DNA of 63,439 nt from a virus (IMGVR_UViG_3300044825_001916:1-63439); one strand, 5' to 3'; shown: positions 13,927-21,763, counted from the first letter of the stretch. Notes: generated by a model from the sequence alone, not told the origin. Program-made: numbers and translations.

Positions 13927-16503
13927 TCATGCCGCATAGGGGTTGGCCCGCCTCCTGCTAGGCTGCCAGTATTCGTCGATTTCGCGCGGGTTGGCAACCG
14001 AAACCCCCATCTTGTCCACGATCACCCGCAGCGCCTGGGTCGAGCTGTCGACGAGGTCGTCGTGGGCGATGCTCTTCTCGCCGGAGAAGCTGCAGAGCTG
14101 CTCAATGAGGGGATCGGCCCAGGATCGGGGCTGGCCGGGGCGCTTGTCGCTCTCGACGACCCAGACCATGCCGTTGGCGAAGAGGTGGCTGACCATGTGC
14201 AGGCGCTCGAGCTTGCTGGCGCGGCCGGGGTTGTAGGCCACCGCCTGGAGGCCTTCGCGGGCGAGCATCTGGCGCAGGCTGATGCCGCTGCCCTTGTCCT
14301 CGATCACGCACAGGTCGGGCTTCCGGCCCGAGGTGCCGAGCAGGGGCGCGCCGTAGATCGGGGCGATCAGGGGCTTGTCGCGGTCGCCGTACTGCACCGC
14401 CATCTCGCGCTTCGTGCGGTCGATCAGGTCGGGCATGCCGAGGCGTTCCTGCCAGCAGTCGAGCAGGAGGACGCCGTCCTGGCGGTCTTCGCGGAAGAGG
14501 CCCCAGACGCTGCACCCGGTGTAGTCGGCGTCGCCGGTCTTTGAGTTGCGCGTGGCCTCGGTGAAGGCGGTGTCGAGCGAGAGCACGATCAGGTCGAAGA
14601 CCGGCAGCGGCTTGTCGGCCGGCCAGAGCTGGATCCAGGAGCGCTTGATGATGCCCTGATCGGCCGGGTCGAGCACCTCGGCGTGGATCTCCTGCCGGCC
14701 GAGGGCGGTGCCCTCGTACTGCAGGATCTGCTCGCGGAAGGTGGGCGCCAGGTTGGCGAGGTTGGCGTAGGTCGAGGCGCGGGAGACGGTGACGTCCTTG
14801 CCTTCGCGCTTCAGCAGCCGGGTGATGATGGGCTTCGGCTTGGGCGTGGTGGAGATCACGATGCGCGGCCGATCGCCCAGGCGCATGCCAAACATGAGCA
14901 TGTCGAAGGCTTCCTCGGCCCGCTGCCAGGCCGCCAGCTCGTCGAGCCATCCGCCGTGGAACTGAGGGCCGCGGAAGCGCTCGGGGTTCTCGGCGGAGAT
15001 GCCCTTGATGAGGCTGCCGTTCTTGAGGCGCAGCTCGACGTCGGTCTTGTTGTACAGGGCGCCGCTGGAGGTGGGCTCGATCAGCTCGTGCGGGATGACG
15101 GCGAGCAGGCCGCTCTCGCCCTCGAAGCAGGTGCCGACAAGGTCGCCGTAGGTCGGTGCGGAGACGAGCCACCGGGTGCCGGGCATGGACCACGCCCACC
15201 AGCCGATGGTCTCGGCGGAGGTGCGGGTGTTGTGGGTCGGGATCATCGCCCGGCCGCAGAGGTAGAGGCGAGACGGGCTGTCGACCGTGACGCAGCGCAC
15301 GGGCACGCTGGGTACGGGCTCGACGGCGACGATGTATCGACGGCGCTGGCGGTCGGCCTGGCTGCCGTCTCCGGCCTTGATGCGGGCGAGCTTGCGGGGC
15401 AGGCGGAAGACGGGCGCGTAGGGCGTGAAGTTGACGCGGTACTTCGGACCGCAGTCGCGACCGCTTAGGGTCGCGCGGGCTTCGCGCAGCGTCGCCTTCA
15501 TGCCGAGGCCCGACACGAGGTCGAAGACGGCGTCAGCGATCGGGCGCTTGGTCGTGCAGAACTCGGCGATGCCGCGGTCGGAGACGTAGCCGTCGGTGTC
15601 CATGAGCCCCTGCAGTAGGGCAAGGCGCTGTTCGGCGGAGGCGCGCAGGTACGAGGCGGGAACGTGCTTGTTGCGCAGAACGCCCAGCTTACTCAGCCGG
15701 TGGGTAAGCGACGCCGGGTTCGGTTGGCAGCCGCTCTTGCCGGGCACCCACAACGCTTTCGCGGGGGAGATGGCGTAAGTGCGGGATGCGTTTCCGGTCT
15801 CGCGCGACTTTCCGATCGTCTCGCCGCAGCGTTTGATCTCCTCAAGCACCTCGGGGTCGGCGGTGGTGATTTCGCCGCAGGCGGAGCTGCCGTCGCCCAG
15901 CCAGGCCCCCAGGACGTAGGGGTGAATGGGCAGTTGCTGTTCTGGAAGCTCCAAGGGGAGGCAGACGCGCACCGCGTGATTGATCTCGCGCCCGTCCATG
16001 AGCGACGCGCGGATCTCGTCGGTGGTGAACGTGTTGCGATGGGAGGCGGGCTGGCACTGCGGCTTTCGCGGGTCGCCGGTGCCCGCGCAGCGGCCGGCGG
16101 CTTTGCGCGCCTTGCGCGTCTCGGTGCGCCACAGGTGCTCACCGTCGGCTATGATCTCAGATCCGTCGCTGAAGGTGACGCGGTAACACGGCCGATCGAC
16201 CATGACCGGGTGCGCCTCGATGACGCGGCAGGGGCGGCCTTGCTCGTCGAACAGGGTATCTCCGGCCTTGACCTCGCCCATGGTAGTCCAGCCGCCCAGC
16301 GTTGGCAGGGGGGTGTCGAGCGCGAGCGCCTTGCCGGCGCCGCGGCCTGCGAGGAGCAGCCAGAGCGACCACCAGTCGCCGGCGGGGACGAGCTGGTGGT
16401 CGAGGGCCTTGTCCATCCACTCGGCGTGCCAGAGGAGGCCTCGGGCGACGTCGTCGGGGAGCTTGGCGATGAGTTCGATTTCGGCGGGCGTCAGCGCGCT
16501 CAT
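13927..16503 (-). CDS. terL: Terminase large subunit interrupted by an intein
   Basis: DNA-packaging ATPase and nuclease. The 858-residue precursor contains an intein at residues 59-425; the spliced terminase would be about 491 residues, a normal size. Walker A is GRGAGK at 53-58, split from TRTSAE by the intein. A Walker B-like GGWLDELA follows, then nuclease motifs of the RNase H-like domain: VLSLDTAFTEA, LCVIEDKGSG and DDLVDSSTQALR. The ATG overlaps the end of the upstream XF1762-like gene by four bases. Without splicing the ATPase should be inactive, so the intein must be functional or the phage defective. Confidence 0.92.
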   Translation of the reverse strand: MSALTPAEIELIAKLPDDVARGLLWHAEWMDKALDHQLVPAGDWWSLWLLLAGRGAGKALALDTPLPTLGGWTTMGEVKAGDTLFDEQGRPCRVIEAHPVMVDRPCYRVTFSDGSEIIADGEHLWRTETRKARKAAGRCAGTGDPRKPQCQPASHRNTFTTDEIRASLMDGREINHAVRVCLPLELPEQQLPIHPYVLGAWLGDGSSACGEITTADPEVLEEIKRCGETIGKSRETGNASRTYAISPAKALWVPGKSGCQPNPASLTHRLSKLGVLRNKHVPASYLRASAEQRLALLQGLMDTDGYVSDRGIAEFCTTKRPIADAVFDLVSGLGMKATLREARATLSGRDCGPKYRVNFTPYAPVFRLPRKLARIKAGDGSQADRQRRRYIVAVEPVPSVPVRCVTVDSPSRLYLCGRAMIPTHNTRTSAETIGWWAWSMPGTRWLVSAPTYGDLVGTCFEGESGLLAVIPHELIEPTSSGALYNKTDVELRLKNGSLIKGISAENPERFRGPQFHGGWLDELAAWQRAEEAFDMLMFGMRLGDRPRIVISTTPKPKPIITRLLKREGKDVTVSRASTYANLANLAPTFREQILQYEGTALGRQEIHAEVLDPADQGIIKRSWIQLWPADKPLPVFDLIVLSLDTAFTEATRNSKTGDADYTGCSVWGLFREDRQDGVLLLDCWQERLGMPDLIDRTKREMAVQYGDRDKPLIAPIYGAPLLGTSGRKPDLCVIEDKGSGISLRQMLAREGLQAVAYNPGRASKLERLHMVSHLFANGMVWVVESDKRPGQPRSWADPLIEQLCSFSGEKSIAHDDLVDSSTQALRVIVDKMGVSVANPREIDEYWQPSRRRANPYAA
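15229..16329 (-). mobile_element. Ala1-type intein with LAGLIDADG-like homing domain in TerL
   Basis: 367 residues inserted in the P-loop between GAGK and TRT. The N-terminal splicing block starts ALALDTPLPTLGGWTTMGEV with Ala as first residue, which places it with inteins that skip the usual Cys/Ser1 acyl shift. Block B is DGEHLWRT, and the C-terminal end is GRAMIPTHN with the terminal His-Asn pair, followed by extein Thr. Between them are two LAGLIDADG-like segments, PYVLGAWLGDGSS and LLQGLMDTDGYVS, with Asp residues at the expected places, so the homing nuclease looks intact. Confidence 0.9.
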
Positions 16504-16985
16504 GTCGGCACCTGGGCCTCAAAGAGCGAGCGGTTGATCACGTCGGTCTTGTCGACGCGCGGCCTGGACGGGGTATCCCATGATCGCCCCTTGACCTCGG
16601 CGATGAAGCGCCAGCCGGCGGCCCGAAGCGTGGCGCCGGTCTCGTCGGCCCGGATGTAGGTGCCGATGCGGCGATGGCCGAGGGCGAAGGCGGCGCGGGC
16701 GGCGGCCCCGTAGAGAAACGAGCAGGCGTTGCGCGTGCCGTCGCTGCAGAGGCGCGTGACCTCAAGGGTCAGGCCATCATCGCGAGCGCGGGAGACGGGG
16801 CGACCGACGATGCAGACGCCGACGATGCGCCCATCGGCGACGGCGCCGATTGAGAACTTGTGGCCCACCACGGGCCGGTGGTGCCTGTGGTGCCGGGAGA
16901 CGAAGTCGTTGGCCTCCTCCAGCGTCAGGGGGACGGGCGCGAGCTTCGGACCCCGGCGGCGGTCGGCTTCAGTTGGGCTGCCCAT
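16500..16985 (-). CDS. XF1762-like (GNAT-fold) protein between terminase genes
   Basis: A 161-residue protein with the pattern of the phage XF1762 family: LTLEEANDFVSRHHRHHRP, VGHKFSIGAVADGRIVGVCI, GRPVSRARDDGLTLEVTRLC and GTRNACSFLYGAAARAA. The fold is acetyltransferase-like, but the substrate is not known to me. These genes are frequent in phage genomes. It overlaps terL by four bases, and terS ends 15 bases upstream, so the three are one unit. Confidence 0.8.
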   Translation of the reverse strand: MGSPTEADRRRGPKLAPVPLTLEEANDFVSRHHRHHRPVVGHKFSIGAVADGRIVGVCIVGRPVSRARDDGLTLEVTRLCSDGTRNACSFLYGAAARAAFALGHRRIGTYIRADETGATLRAAGWRFIAEVKGRSWDTPSRPRVDKTDVINRSLFEAQVPT

Positions 16986-17000
16986 GCGGGGGCTACGCGC

Positions 17001-17609
17001 TCAGGCGTCCGGCTTGCGGTTGGCGCGGCGGCTTTCGATCGCGGCGACGAGCTTTTCGACGAGCTGGGACTGGACGGAGACCTCGAGGGGCTTCTCGCCG
17101 CCGGAGATCGTGATGTCCTGCTTCTCGGACCAGCGCAGGCGGGACTTCGTCAGCCAGATGGCGGCGGTGACGTCGCCCATGCGGGCGCGCTGGGTGAGGC
17201 CGGCGTGGACGCATTCGGCGAGGAGGTTGTCGACGGCGGGTCCGATTTCGTGGGCGTAGTGGCGGCTGAGCGTGTCGTGGCTGATGGACAGGCAGGCGGC
17301 GATGCGTTCTTGCGGGATCCCGGCGAAGGCGAGGTTGACGACCATTTCGCGGGTTTCGTCGGTCGGGATGTGCTCGATGCCTCGGCCTGCGCGCTGTCGT
17401 TGCTCGAAGACGATTTCGGTCGCGGGTCGCTTGGCGGGCTTTGCGTCGGTGTTTTTTTGGCTACGCAATTGGGTCCAGTGGGGCGTCGGCTCGGCGGGCT
17501 TGGCGGCGTTCTTGCGGGGCTTGGCGTTCTGGGCGCGCTTCGGGCGTTCGGCGTTGGTGGGCTCGGCGGGGGTCTTCGATCGGGCGGTCATGGCTCTGGG
17601 CGCTGACAT
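17001..17609 (-). CDS. terS: Terminase small subunit (DNA recognition)
   Basis: Recognises phage DNA and loads TerL. The product has a long Lys/Ala/Pro-rich N-terminus (KPRKNAAKPAEPTP), then a helix-turn-helix (GIPQERIAACLSISHDTLSRH), and after it GDVTAAIWLTKSRLRWSEKQ, a combination typical of phage small terminases. The C-terminus is a short helix (VEKLVAAIESRRAN). Start choice is uncertain: the frame is open to a GTG at 17693, and Met codons occur at 17609 and 17591, none with a clear ribosome site. I prefer 17609 because the longer N-terminus looks non-conserved. Confidence 0.75.
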   Translation of the reverse strand: MSAPRAMTARSKTPAEPTNAERPKRAQNAKPRKNAAKPAEPTPHWTQLRSQKNTDAKPAKRPATEIVFEQRQRAGRGIEHIPTDETREMVVNLAFAGIPQERIAACLSISHDTLSRHYAHEIGPAVDNLLAECVHAGLTQRARMGDVTAAIWLTKSRLRWSEKQDITISGGEKPLEVSVQSQLVEKLVAAIESRRANRKPDA

Positions 17610-17699
17610 CGGGCTGGGCTGGAAGGTATCGCTGGGCTGGGACGGGGCGCAAGGGGCAATCGGCGGAAGCCCGCAGAAAATAAGGGCTCCCACCGGCTC

Positions 17700-18090
17700 A
17701 ACCCCAGCTTGAACCGTAGATCGGGGCTAAGCCATTGATATTGCTGCCTCTTTTATTAATCATACAATTAAAAATATTCTCTCCTATCTTACTCTCCTCT
17801 AAGGGGGTGGGCTTATAGGTGAGTGATTGAATACCTTTCTCTCCCTGTTCCCTTGTTTACCTCTGAGCTGAAGACTTAAGAATTAACAGTTTGGTTTTTG
17901 GCGGTTTTCTGCGGGTTTCCGGCTTGAGCCATTACCCGCAACGCTTCACGGGCTTGAAGAGTTTCCGGGGTTTTCGCAACCGAATTGCTATTCTTGGGCC
18001 TCCCGGAGGGGCCGAAACTCTGCAGCCGATCGGGCTCTCGGAGGCATAGAAGATCCGAATATTTGCCGGAAAAATAGAGCATCTCGGCCC
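17700..18090. other. AT-rich divergent intergenic region
   Basis: Separates the leftward late block from the rightward early block. Bases 17735-17890 are strikingly AT-rich for this genome, with an AATTAAAAATATT core and a pyrimidine-rich tract (about 17778-17801) next to it. It probably holds the late promoter and possibly a packaging or replication start site, but I could not assign clear -35/-10 boxes on the minus strand. An open frame of 96 codons on the minus strand (17876-18166) is not accepted as a gene. Confidence 0.5.
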
Positions 18091-18120
18091 TTGATGCGCC
18101 GAGCCAATAGTCTGTATGCT
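18091..18120 (+). promoter_or_regulatory. Predicted sigma-70-type early promoter
   Basis: TTGATG (18091-18096), an 18-base spacer and TATGCT (18115-18120). Transcription would start about 18127, upstream of the CGGAG ribosome site and ATG at 18155. This argues against the earlier ATG at 18116, which lies within the -10 box. Confidence 0.55.
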
Positions 18121-18154
18121 GGTCGTCCACCTCAATTTTGCGGAGCTGAATAAA

Positions 18155-18616
18155 ATGGCCGGACATATACAGAAGCAGGCTCGGATGGCCTCAGACGCTG
18201 CCGAGCTGAAGAGGCTGCTGTTGAGCTGCGGGTGGTCTGTGCGCCAGGTTGCGCTGCGCGTTGGGGCTTCGGAGGCTGCTGGGGCTCGCTGGGTGGCTGG
18301 CGCGGAGGCGGTTCCGCCGGAGGTTCTGGCTTGGCTGCGGGCGGTTGCGAGCGCGCTCGAGGCTGCGCCGCCCCCGCAGCTGCCGACGCTGCGGCGTCCT
18401 CGGGGCAGGCCTCGGGGCGGCAGCTATGTGCTGGAGATGCTGCGCTGGGCTGGCCGGCCGATGTCGGTGCGGGAGATGTGCGACCTTGCGCCGCAGTTCG
18501 GTCGGGAGGTTCTCAGCATGACGATGCGTCAGAACCTTGAGCGGCTGTCAGCGACGGGGCAGGCGGTGAAGCTGGAAGGAGACCTGATCACCTATTCGCT
18601 ACCCGACGCAAAATAA
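18155..18616 (+). CDS. Predicted DNA-binding regulator, first early gene
   Basis: A 153-residue protein. The N-terminal part (DAAELKRLLLSCGWSVRQVA, LRVGASEAAGARWVAGAEAV) is a helix-turn-helix of XRE-like pattern. After a basic Pro/Arg linker (RRPRGRPRGG) comes a winged-helix-like segment (GRPMSVREMCDLAPQFGREV, then NLERLSATGQAVKLEGD). A CGGAG ribosome site precedes the ATG at 18155. As the first gene of the rightward block, next to the AT-rich divergent region, it may control both directions. Confidence 0.65.
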   Translation: MAGHIQKQARMASDAAELKRLLLSCGWSVRQVALRVGASEAAGARWVAGAEAVPPEVLAWLRAVASALEAAPPPQLPTLRRPRGRPRGGSYVLEMLRWAGRPMSVREMCDLAPQFGREVLSMTMRQNLERLSATGQAVKLEGDLITYSLPDAK

Positions 18617-18639
18617 TTTACGGATCCGCTGACTGGGGG

Positions 18640-18670
18640 TTGACAGCCCAATCGCAAAACGGCGACAAAT
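18640..18670 (+). promoter_or_regulatory. Predicted promoter for the MarR-like gene
   Basis: A consensus TTGACA at 18640-18645 with a weak -10 candidate (GACAAA/ACAAAT) around 18664-18670 at about 17-19 bases. It lies in the 100-base gap before the regulator gene. Confidence 0.45.
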
Positions 18671-18716
18671 CGTCTCACGGGCGCCGGCTCATCGGCCCCC
18701 GATGGAGATGCGAAAG

Positions 18717-19061
18717 ATGCTCGCTTCTGGTTCTAAGATCCGCCCCGGCAAGAGCCGCGTCGGGCCTCGTCCGGTCGAAAGCCAGGCCTCTGGTATGACG
18801 CTGCCGGACGCGGTGCGTCCCTTCCTGGAGTGGGCGCAGGAGGATCTCCTGACCTGCCGCCAGATGGCGATCCTGATGACGGTGCGCGCCAACCCGGGCG
18901 TGTCGACGGGTGCGATCGCCGAGGTTCTGGGCCTGAACAAGCCGGCGGTGACGCGGACGGCGGACAAGCTGGTCGCGCTCGGGATGCTGCGCCGCATGAA
19001 GGAGCCGAACGACCTGCGGATGGTTCGGCTGGTTCCCGTCACCTCGAAGAAGGGCCGCTGA
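18717..19061 (+). CDS. MarR-like winged-helix regulator
   Basis: A 114-residue protein (119 from the first ATG at 18702). LTCRQMAILMTVRANPGVST is followed by AIAEVLGLNKPAVTRTADKL and VALGMLRRMKEPNDLRMVRL, the helix-turn-helix and wing of MarR family regulators. It is shorter than cellular MarR proteins (~140) and lacks a long C-terminal dimer helix. GGAG nine bases before the ATG at 18717 favours that start. It heads a chain of overlapping small genes. Confidence 0.75.
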   Translation: MLASGSKIRPGKSRVGPRPVESQASGMTLPDAVRPFLEWAQEDLLTCRQMAILMTVRANPGVSTGAIAEVLGLNKPAVTRTADKLVALGMLRRMKEPNDLRMVRLVPVTSKKGR

Positions 19062-19062
19062 G

Positions 19063-19383
19063 ATGCCTGCTGTCGGATATTTCCTCGAGGTCGCCGATCG
19101 CCGCTTTGCGTCGGTGAAGTTCCCCTACCAGATGGAGACCTGGGGCTGGTCGGCTGGCCTGTCGACAGATCCGGCTGCGGCCCAGGCGCAGGCTCTGGCG
19201 AACGAGGCGCTGGCCATGGACCGGGCCGAGAAGGCCTCGGCCATGCGCTACGACGAGCACGAGGTGGCGGCCTACCGCAGCCATCACTGGTTCGAGACCA
19301 TGATGGGCTGGCGCCGCGAGGCGGAGTTCTGGGCCTCGGTTGCTGCTGATGCGGCGGCGGTCTCGGTGCGGGAGGCGGCGTGA
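19063..19383 (+). CDS. Hypothetical early protein
   Basis: A 106-residue, mostly helical product (MPAVGYFLEVADRRFASVKF; many Ala and Trp residues) with no recognised domain. It starts two bases after the MarR-like gene and its stop overlaps the next ATG, so it is co-expressed with the chain of small early genes. Confidence 0.6.
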   Translation: MPAVGYFLEVADRRFASVKFPYQMETWGWSAGLSTDPAAAQAQALANEALAMDRAEKASAMRYDEHEVAAYRSHHWFETMMGWRREAEFWASVAADAAAVSVREAA

Positions 19384-19526
19384 TGAGCCTCCAATTCAAG
19401 CTGATCTGGTTTTTGTTCTGCGTGGTCGTCGCCGTCAGCTTCGACCCGCTCGTGGCCGTCGGGCTTCTTCTGGCGGCGGTTGGCGCGGACGAGATCGTTC
19501 GACGCTTCGGAGGCAGCAAGCCATGA
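19383..19526 (+). CDS. Small membrane protein
   Basis: A 47-residue product beginning MSLQFKLIWFLFCVVVAV. Two hydrophobic stretches (IWFLFCVVVAV and VAVGLLLAAVG) suggest one or two membrane passes, with a short basic tail (RRFGGSKP). ATG overlaps the stop of the previous gene. Confidence 0.55.
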   Translation: MSLQFKLIWFLFCVVVAVSFDPLVAVGLLLAAVGADEIVRRFGGSKP

Positions 19527-19705
19527 GCGATCGGGTTATGGGCCCCGTGCGGGACGCCTTCGCATACGCCCACCCCGGCGAGGTGCAGCTCGTGCTGCAT
19601 GGCGTCGAGAGCAAGGACGACCGCGTCGCGAGGCTGACGCCGATGCAGGCGCTGCGGCTGGCCGAGACGCTGACGCGGTCGGCTCGGGAGGCGCTGACGT
19701 CATGA
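19523..19705 (+). CDS. Hypothetical 60-residue early protein
   Basis: Starts MSDRVMGPVRDAFAYAHPGE. Overlaps its neighbours by four bases on each side (ATGA junctions). The helical C-terminus (MQALRLAETLTRSAREALTS) has no recognised motif. Confidence 0.55.
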   Translation: MSDRVMGPVRDAFAYAHPGEVQLVLHGVESKDDRVARLTPMQALRLAETLTRSAREALTS

Positions 19706-19953
19706 CCGACATCGTGGAACGGTTGCGGGCTTACGCTGTGGAGTGGCGCGACGAAATGCAGCCAGCAATCGGCGAACCGCTGGACGAAGCCGCTGCCGAG
19801 ATCGAGCGGCTGCGGGCCGAGATCCACCGGCTGCGGGGAGTTCTTGAGGAGATTGAGACCCCGCCGATCGACGTTGTCTGTCACGGGTCGTGGGAGGCTT
19901 TTGAGTGGGCGATAGAGCGAGCTGCCGACGCGCTCAAGGCGCCGACGCCATGA
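19702..19953 (+). CDS. DIVERLR-family coiled-coil protein (member 1)
   Basis: An 83-residue product with the family start MTDIVERLR and the second signature AAAEIERLRAEIHRLR, forming a short Leu/Arg coiled coil. The C-terminal half (PPIDVVCHGSWEAFEWAIER) is unique to this member. Proteins with this MTDIVERLR...EIERLR pattern occur in many phages of Alphaproteobacteria as far as I recall; none has a function known to me. Five related genes lie at 22518-24244. Confidence 0.7.
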   Translation: MTDIVERLRAYAVEWRDEMQPAIGEPLDEAAAEIERLRAEIHRLRGVLEEIETPPIDVVCHGSWEAFEWAIERAADALKAPTP

Positions 19954-20153
19954 GCGAGCGCGCGCCCCGCACGGCGGACGAGTTCCTTGAGGCCCTGGTC
20001 AATGTCCGAGAGCTGTTGGCCGACCTGCGTGATGACGCTGAGCGGCTGGCCATGCCGACGGCGGTCACGATGGGCTTGATGTGGTTGCGGGACGACGCGA
20101 CGGGCGTCGCCTGCGACGTGATGATCGCGCTGAAGAAGGAGAAGGCGCCATGA
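19950..20153 (+). CDS. Hypothetical 67-residue early protein
   Basis: Helical, acidic product (EFLEALVNVRELLADLRDDA). ATGA overlaps at both ends place it firmly in the translation-coupled chain. No motif recognised. Confidence 0.55.
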   Translation: MSERAPRTADEFLEALVNVRELLADLRDDAERLAMPTAVTMGLMWLRDDATGVACDVMIALKKEKAP

Positions 20154-20272
20154 ACGCGGACACGCAAGCGGTGCTGATGTGGTTCGGGGTCGGTGCCGCG
20201 CTTGGCCCGGCCGTGGTCTGGGGTGCGTCCATGGTGGGCGCGACATGGCTGGCCCTGCTGGGCTGGATCTGA
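20150..20272 (+). CDS. Tiny membrane protein
   Basis: A 40-residue product, MNADTQAVLMWFGVGAALGP, nearly all hydrophobic and predicted to span the membrane once or twice. ATGA overlap with the previous gene. Confidence 0.5.
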   Translation: MNADTQAVLMWFGVGAALGPAVVWGASMVGATWLALLGWI

Positions 20273-20286
20273 GGAGGAGACGGAAC

Positions 20287-20589
20287 ATGGTCATGGTGAC
20301 GGTGGACGTCGACGAGTTCGATGTCCTGGAGGAGCTGAGCACGCCGCTGCTGGTGGAGGAGCTGCGGGGCCGCGCGAAGGTTGGCGACAAGGTCGCGAAC
20401 AGGGCCCTGGCGGGGGACGTCCTGATGGTCGAGCGGGCGATCGAGCACCTGCAAGCTGGGCGGATCCGAGAGGCCATGGAGGTGCTGACGCTGGACACTG
20501 ACACAACGTCATTTGACGTATCGGCAGCCTGGGAGGCGGCGCGGAAGGGCACGCATCCGTTCCTGAAGGTTCGGGGGAGGGCGCGATGA
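20287..20589 (+). CDS. Hypothetical early protein
   Basis: A 100-residue product with an acidic N-terminus (VTVDVDEFDVLEELSTPLLV) and a basic C-terminus (RKGTHPFLKVRGRAR). GAGGAGGAG provides a strong ribosome site nine bases before the ATG, unusually strong for this region. No domain recognised. Confidence 0.6.
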   Translation: MVMVTVDVDEFDVLEELSTPLLVEELRGRAKVGDKVANRALAGDVLMVERAIEHLQAGRIREAMEVLTLDTDTTSFDVSAAWEAARKGTHPFLKVRGRAR

Positions 20590-21140
20590 TCTCCCGCGAA
20601 ACCAAGCAAGCGATGCTTGAGATGCGCGATGCGGGCATGACGCTCGCGGCCATATCTGAGCGCTTCAAGCTCTCGGTTCAGTCTGTCGATCAGCACATTC
20701 ATCGGTTTCGCGCACGCTTGGCCGAAGAGAAGAACATGGCCGACGGGATCGGGCTTCTCAGCTGTCGTGCGCGCCAGGCCCTGAAGAACATGGGCATCAC
20801 CAGCCGCGAGCAGGCGAAGCGGGTATCGGCGCAGGAGTTCCTGGAGCAGCCCAACCTCGGTCAGGTGACGCTGAAGGAGATCGAGCGCTGGGTCGGAGAC
20901 CCGCTCCTGCGCACCAGAGACGAGTGGGATGGGGTGCCCGATTTCGCTGCGTTTGACGGCTACCACTACGTCGGCCCGTACATCGTCTGGTGGGGTCGAG
21001 CCTGGCAGGGCTGGCTGATGGAGGGCCGCAAGAACTGGCTGACGCCGAGGGAGATACGGGACAAGATTTCCGGCTCCTACCTGGGCCCCGTGCCTTCGGC
21101 GCCGCAGACCTATGCGCGCAAGGGTCGGAGGTGGACATGA
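20586..21140 (+). CDS. Regulator candidate with HTH and RNA polymerase alpha-CTD-like domain
   Basis: A 184-residue protein. Residues 1-45 form a helix-turn-helix (AMLEMRDAGMTLAAISERFK, then SVQSVDQHIHRFRARL). Residues about 55-105 (LLSCRARQALKNMGITSREQ, AKRVSAQEFLEQPNLGQVTL, KEIERWV) follow the helix-hairpin-helix pattern of the alpha-subunit C-terminal domain of RNA polymerase, where LS.R..N.LK..GI and NLG..SL.EI are the hallmarks. The C-terminal part is Trp-rich (YIVWWGRAWQGW). It may alter host transcription; that is inference. Confidence 0.6.
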   Translation: MISRETKQAMLEMRDAGMTLAAISERFKLSVQSVDQHIHRFRARLAEEKNMADGIGLLSCRARQALKNMGITSREQAKRVSAQEFLEQPNLGQVTLKEIERWVGDPLLRTRDEWDGVPDFAAFDGYHYVGPYIVWWGRAWQGWLMEGRKNWLTPREIRDKISGSYLGPVPSAPQTYARKGRRWT

Positions 21141-21343
21141 CGCAGCTCGAGGGGCCTGCGCCGGACGTGGTTGTGGAGGAGCTGCGGCCTGGCTTGCAGC
21201 GGCTTCTGGACGCGGTGGATGCGGTGCTGGCGGTGCCGATCACTGAAGGGGCCGAGGGCCCGCGGTTGCGGCTGGCGCTGGCGCGGGAGCGCTTCCGCCA
21301 GGCGGTGGCGCCGCGTTCTGTTGCCCAGCAGGTTGCCAACTGA
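21137..21343 (+). CDS. Hypothetical 68-residue early protein
   Basis: Starts MTQLEGPAPDVVVEELRPGL with a helical, Leu/Arg-rich remainder (LRLALARERFRQAVA). ATGA overlap with the gene upstream; no motif recognised. Confidence 0.55.
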   Translation: MTQLEGPAPDVVVEELRPGLQRLLDAVDAVLAVPITEGAEGPRLRLALARERFRQAVAPRSVAQQVAN

Positions 21344-21389
21344 GCAACCCCCGTTTTACGATCCGCGGATACGCGGACAGGAGGATGAG

Positions 21390-21518
21390 ATGAACAACAC
21401 GCGTGGGTTCTTTCGGACTGACTTCGGCCAGCTGCTGCTGGCATTTGGTGGGATCATGCTGGCCTCGTTCATTGGCACGATCATCGCGGGCACGCTGATC
21501 CTGGCGCTGGTGCGGTGA
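21390..21518 (+). CDS. Single-pass membrane protein
   Basis: A 42-residue product, MNNTRGFFRTDFGQLLLAFG, with one strong transmembrane segment (FGGIMLASFIGTIIAGTLIL). AGGAGG lies five bases before the ATG. Confidence 0.6.
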   Translation: MNNTRGFFRTDFGQLLLAFGGIMLASFIGTIIAGTLILALVR

Positions 21519-21763
21519 TGGCTGAGATTTACCTGGACAGCATCGAGGTCTGCCGGCGCCTGTCGGCCGCCTGCAAGGCGGCGGGAAGCCAAAAGGCGTG
21601 GGCGGAGAAGCATGGGGTTTCGCCCGCATACGTTAGTGATGTGATCAACGCGCTCCGGCCGCCGGGCCAGTCGATCTTGGACGCGCTCGGGCTGGTTCGG
21701 GTGGTGCGCTACCGGGCAAAATCGGCGACGGCGCCGAAGGGGAAGAAGGAGGAAGGAGCATGA
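21518..21763 (+). CDS. Small HTH (Cro/XRE-like) regulator
   Basis: An 81-residue product. AACKAAGSQKAWAEKHGVSP and AYVSDVINALRPPGQSIL form a helix-turn-helix of Cro type; the tail is basic (KSATAPKGKKEEGA). The start can be the GTG at 21515 or the ATG at 21518, adjacent codons that overlap the end of the membrane-protein gene. Confidence 0.7.
   Translation: MAEIYLDSIEVCRRLSAACKAAGSQKAWAEKHGVSPAYVSDVINALRPPGQSILDALGLVRVVRYRAKSATAPKGKKEEGA

Noticed and set aside
6586-14544. Very long plus-strand frames (6586-9411 and 11119-14544) opposite the portal, virion enzyme and terminase genes
   Set aside because: They are rich in His, Arg, Ala and Val, without domains, as expected for the antisense of GC-rich genes; the opposite strand codes for clear phage proteins.
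17876-18166. 96-codon minus-strand frame in the divergent region
   Set aside because: No ribosome site, covers the predicted early promoter and the start of the HTH gene, and shows no recognisable pattern. A homologue search would decide.
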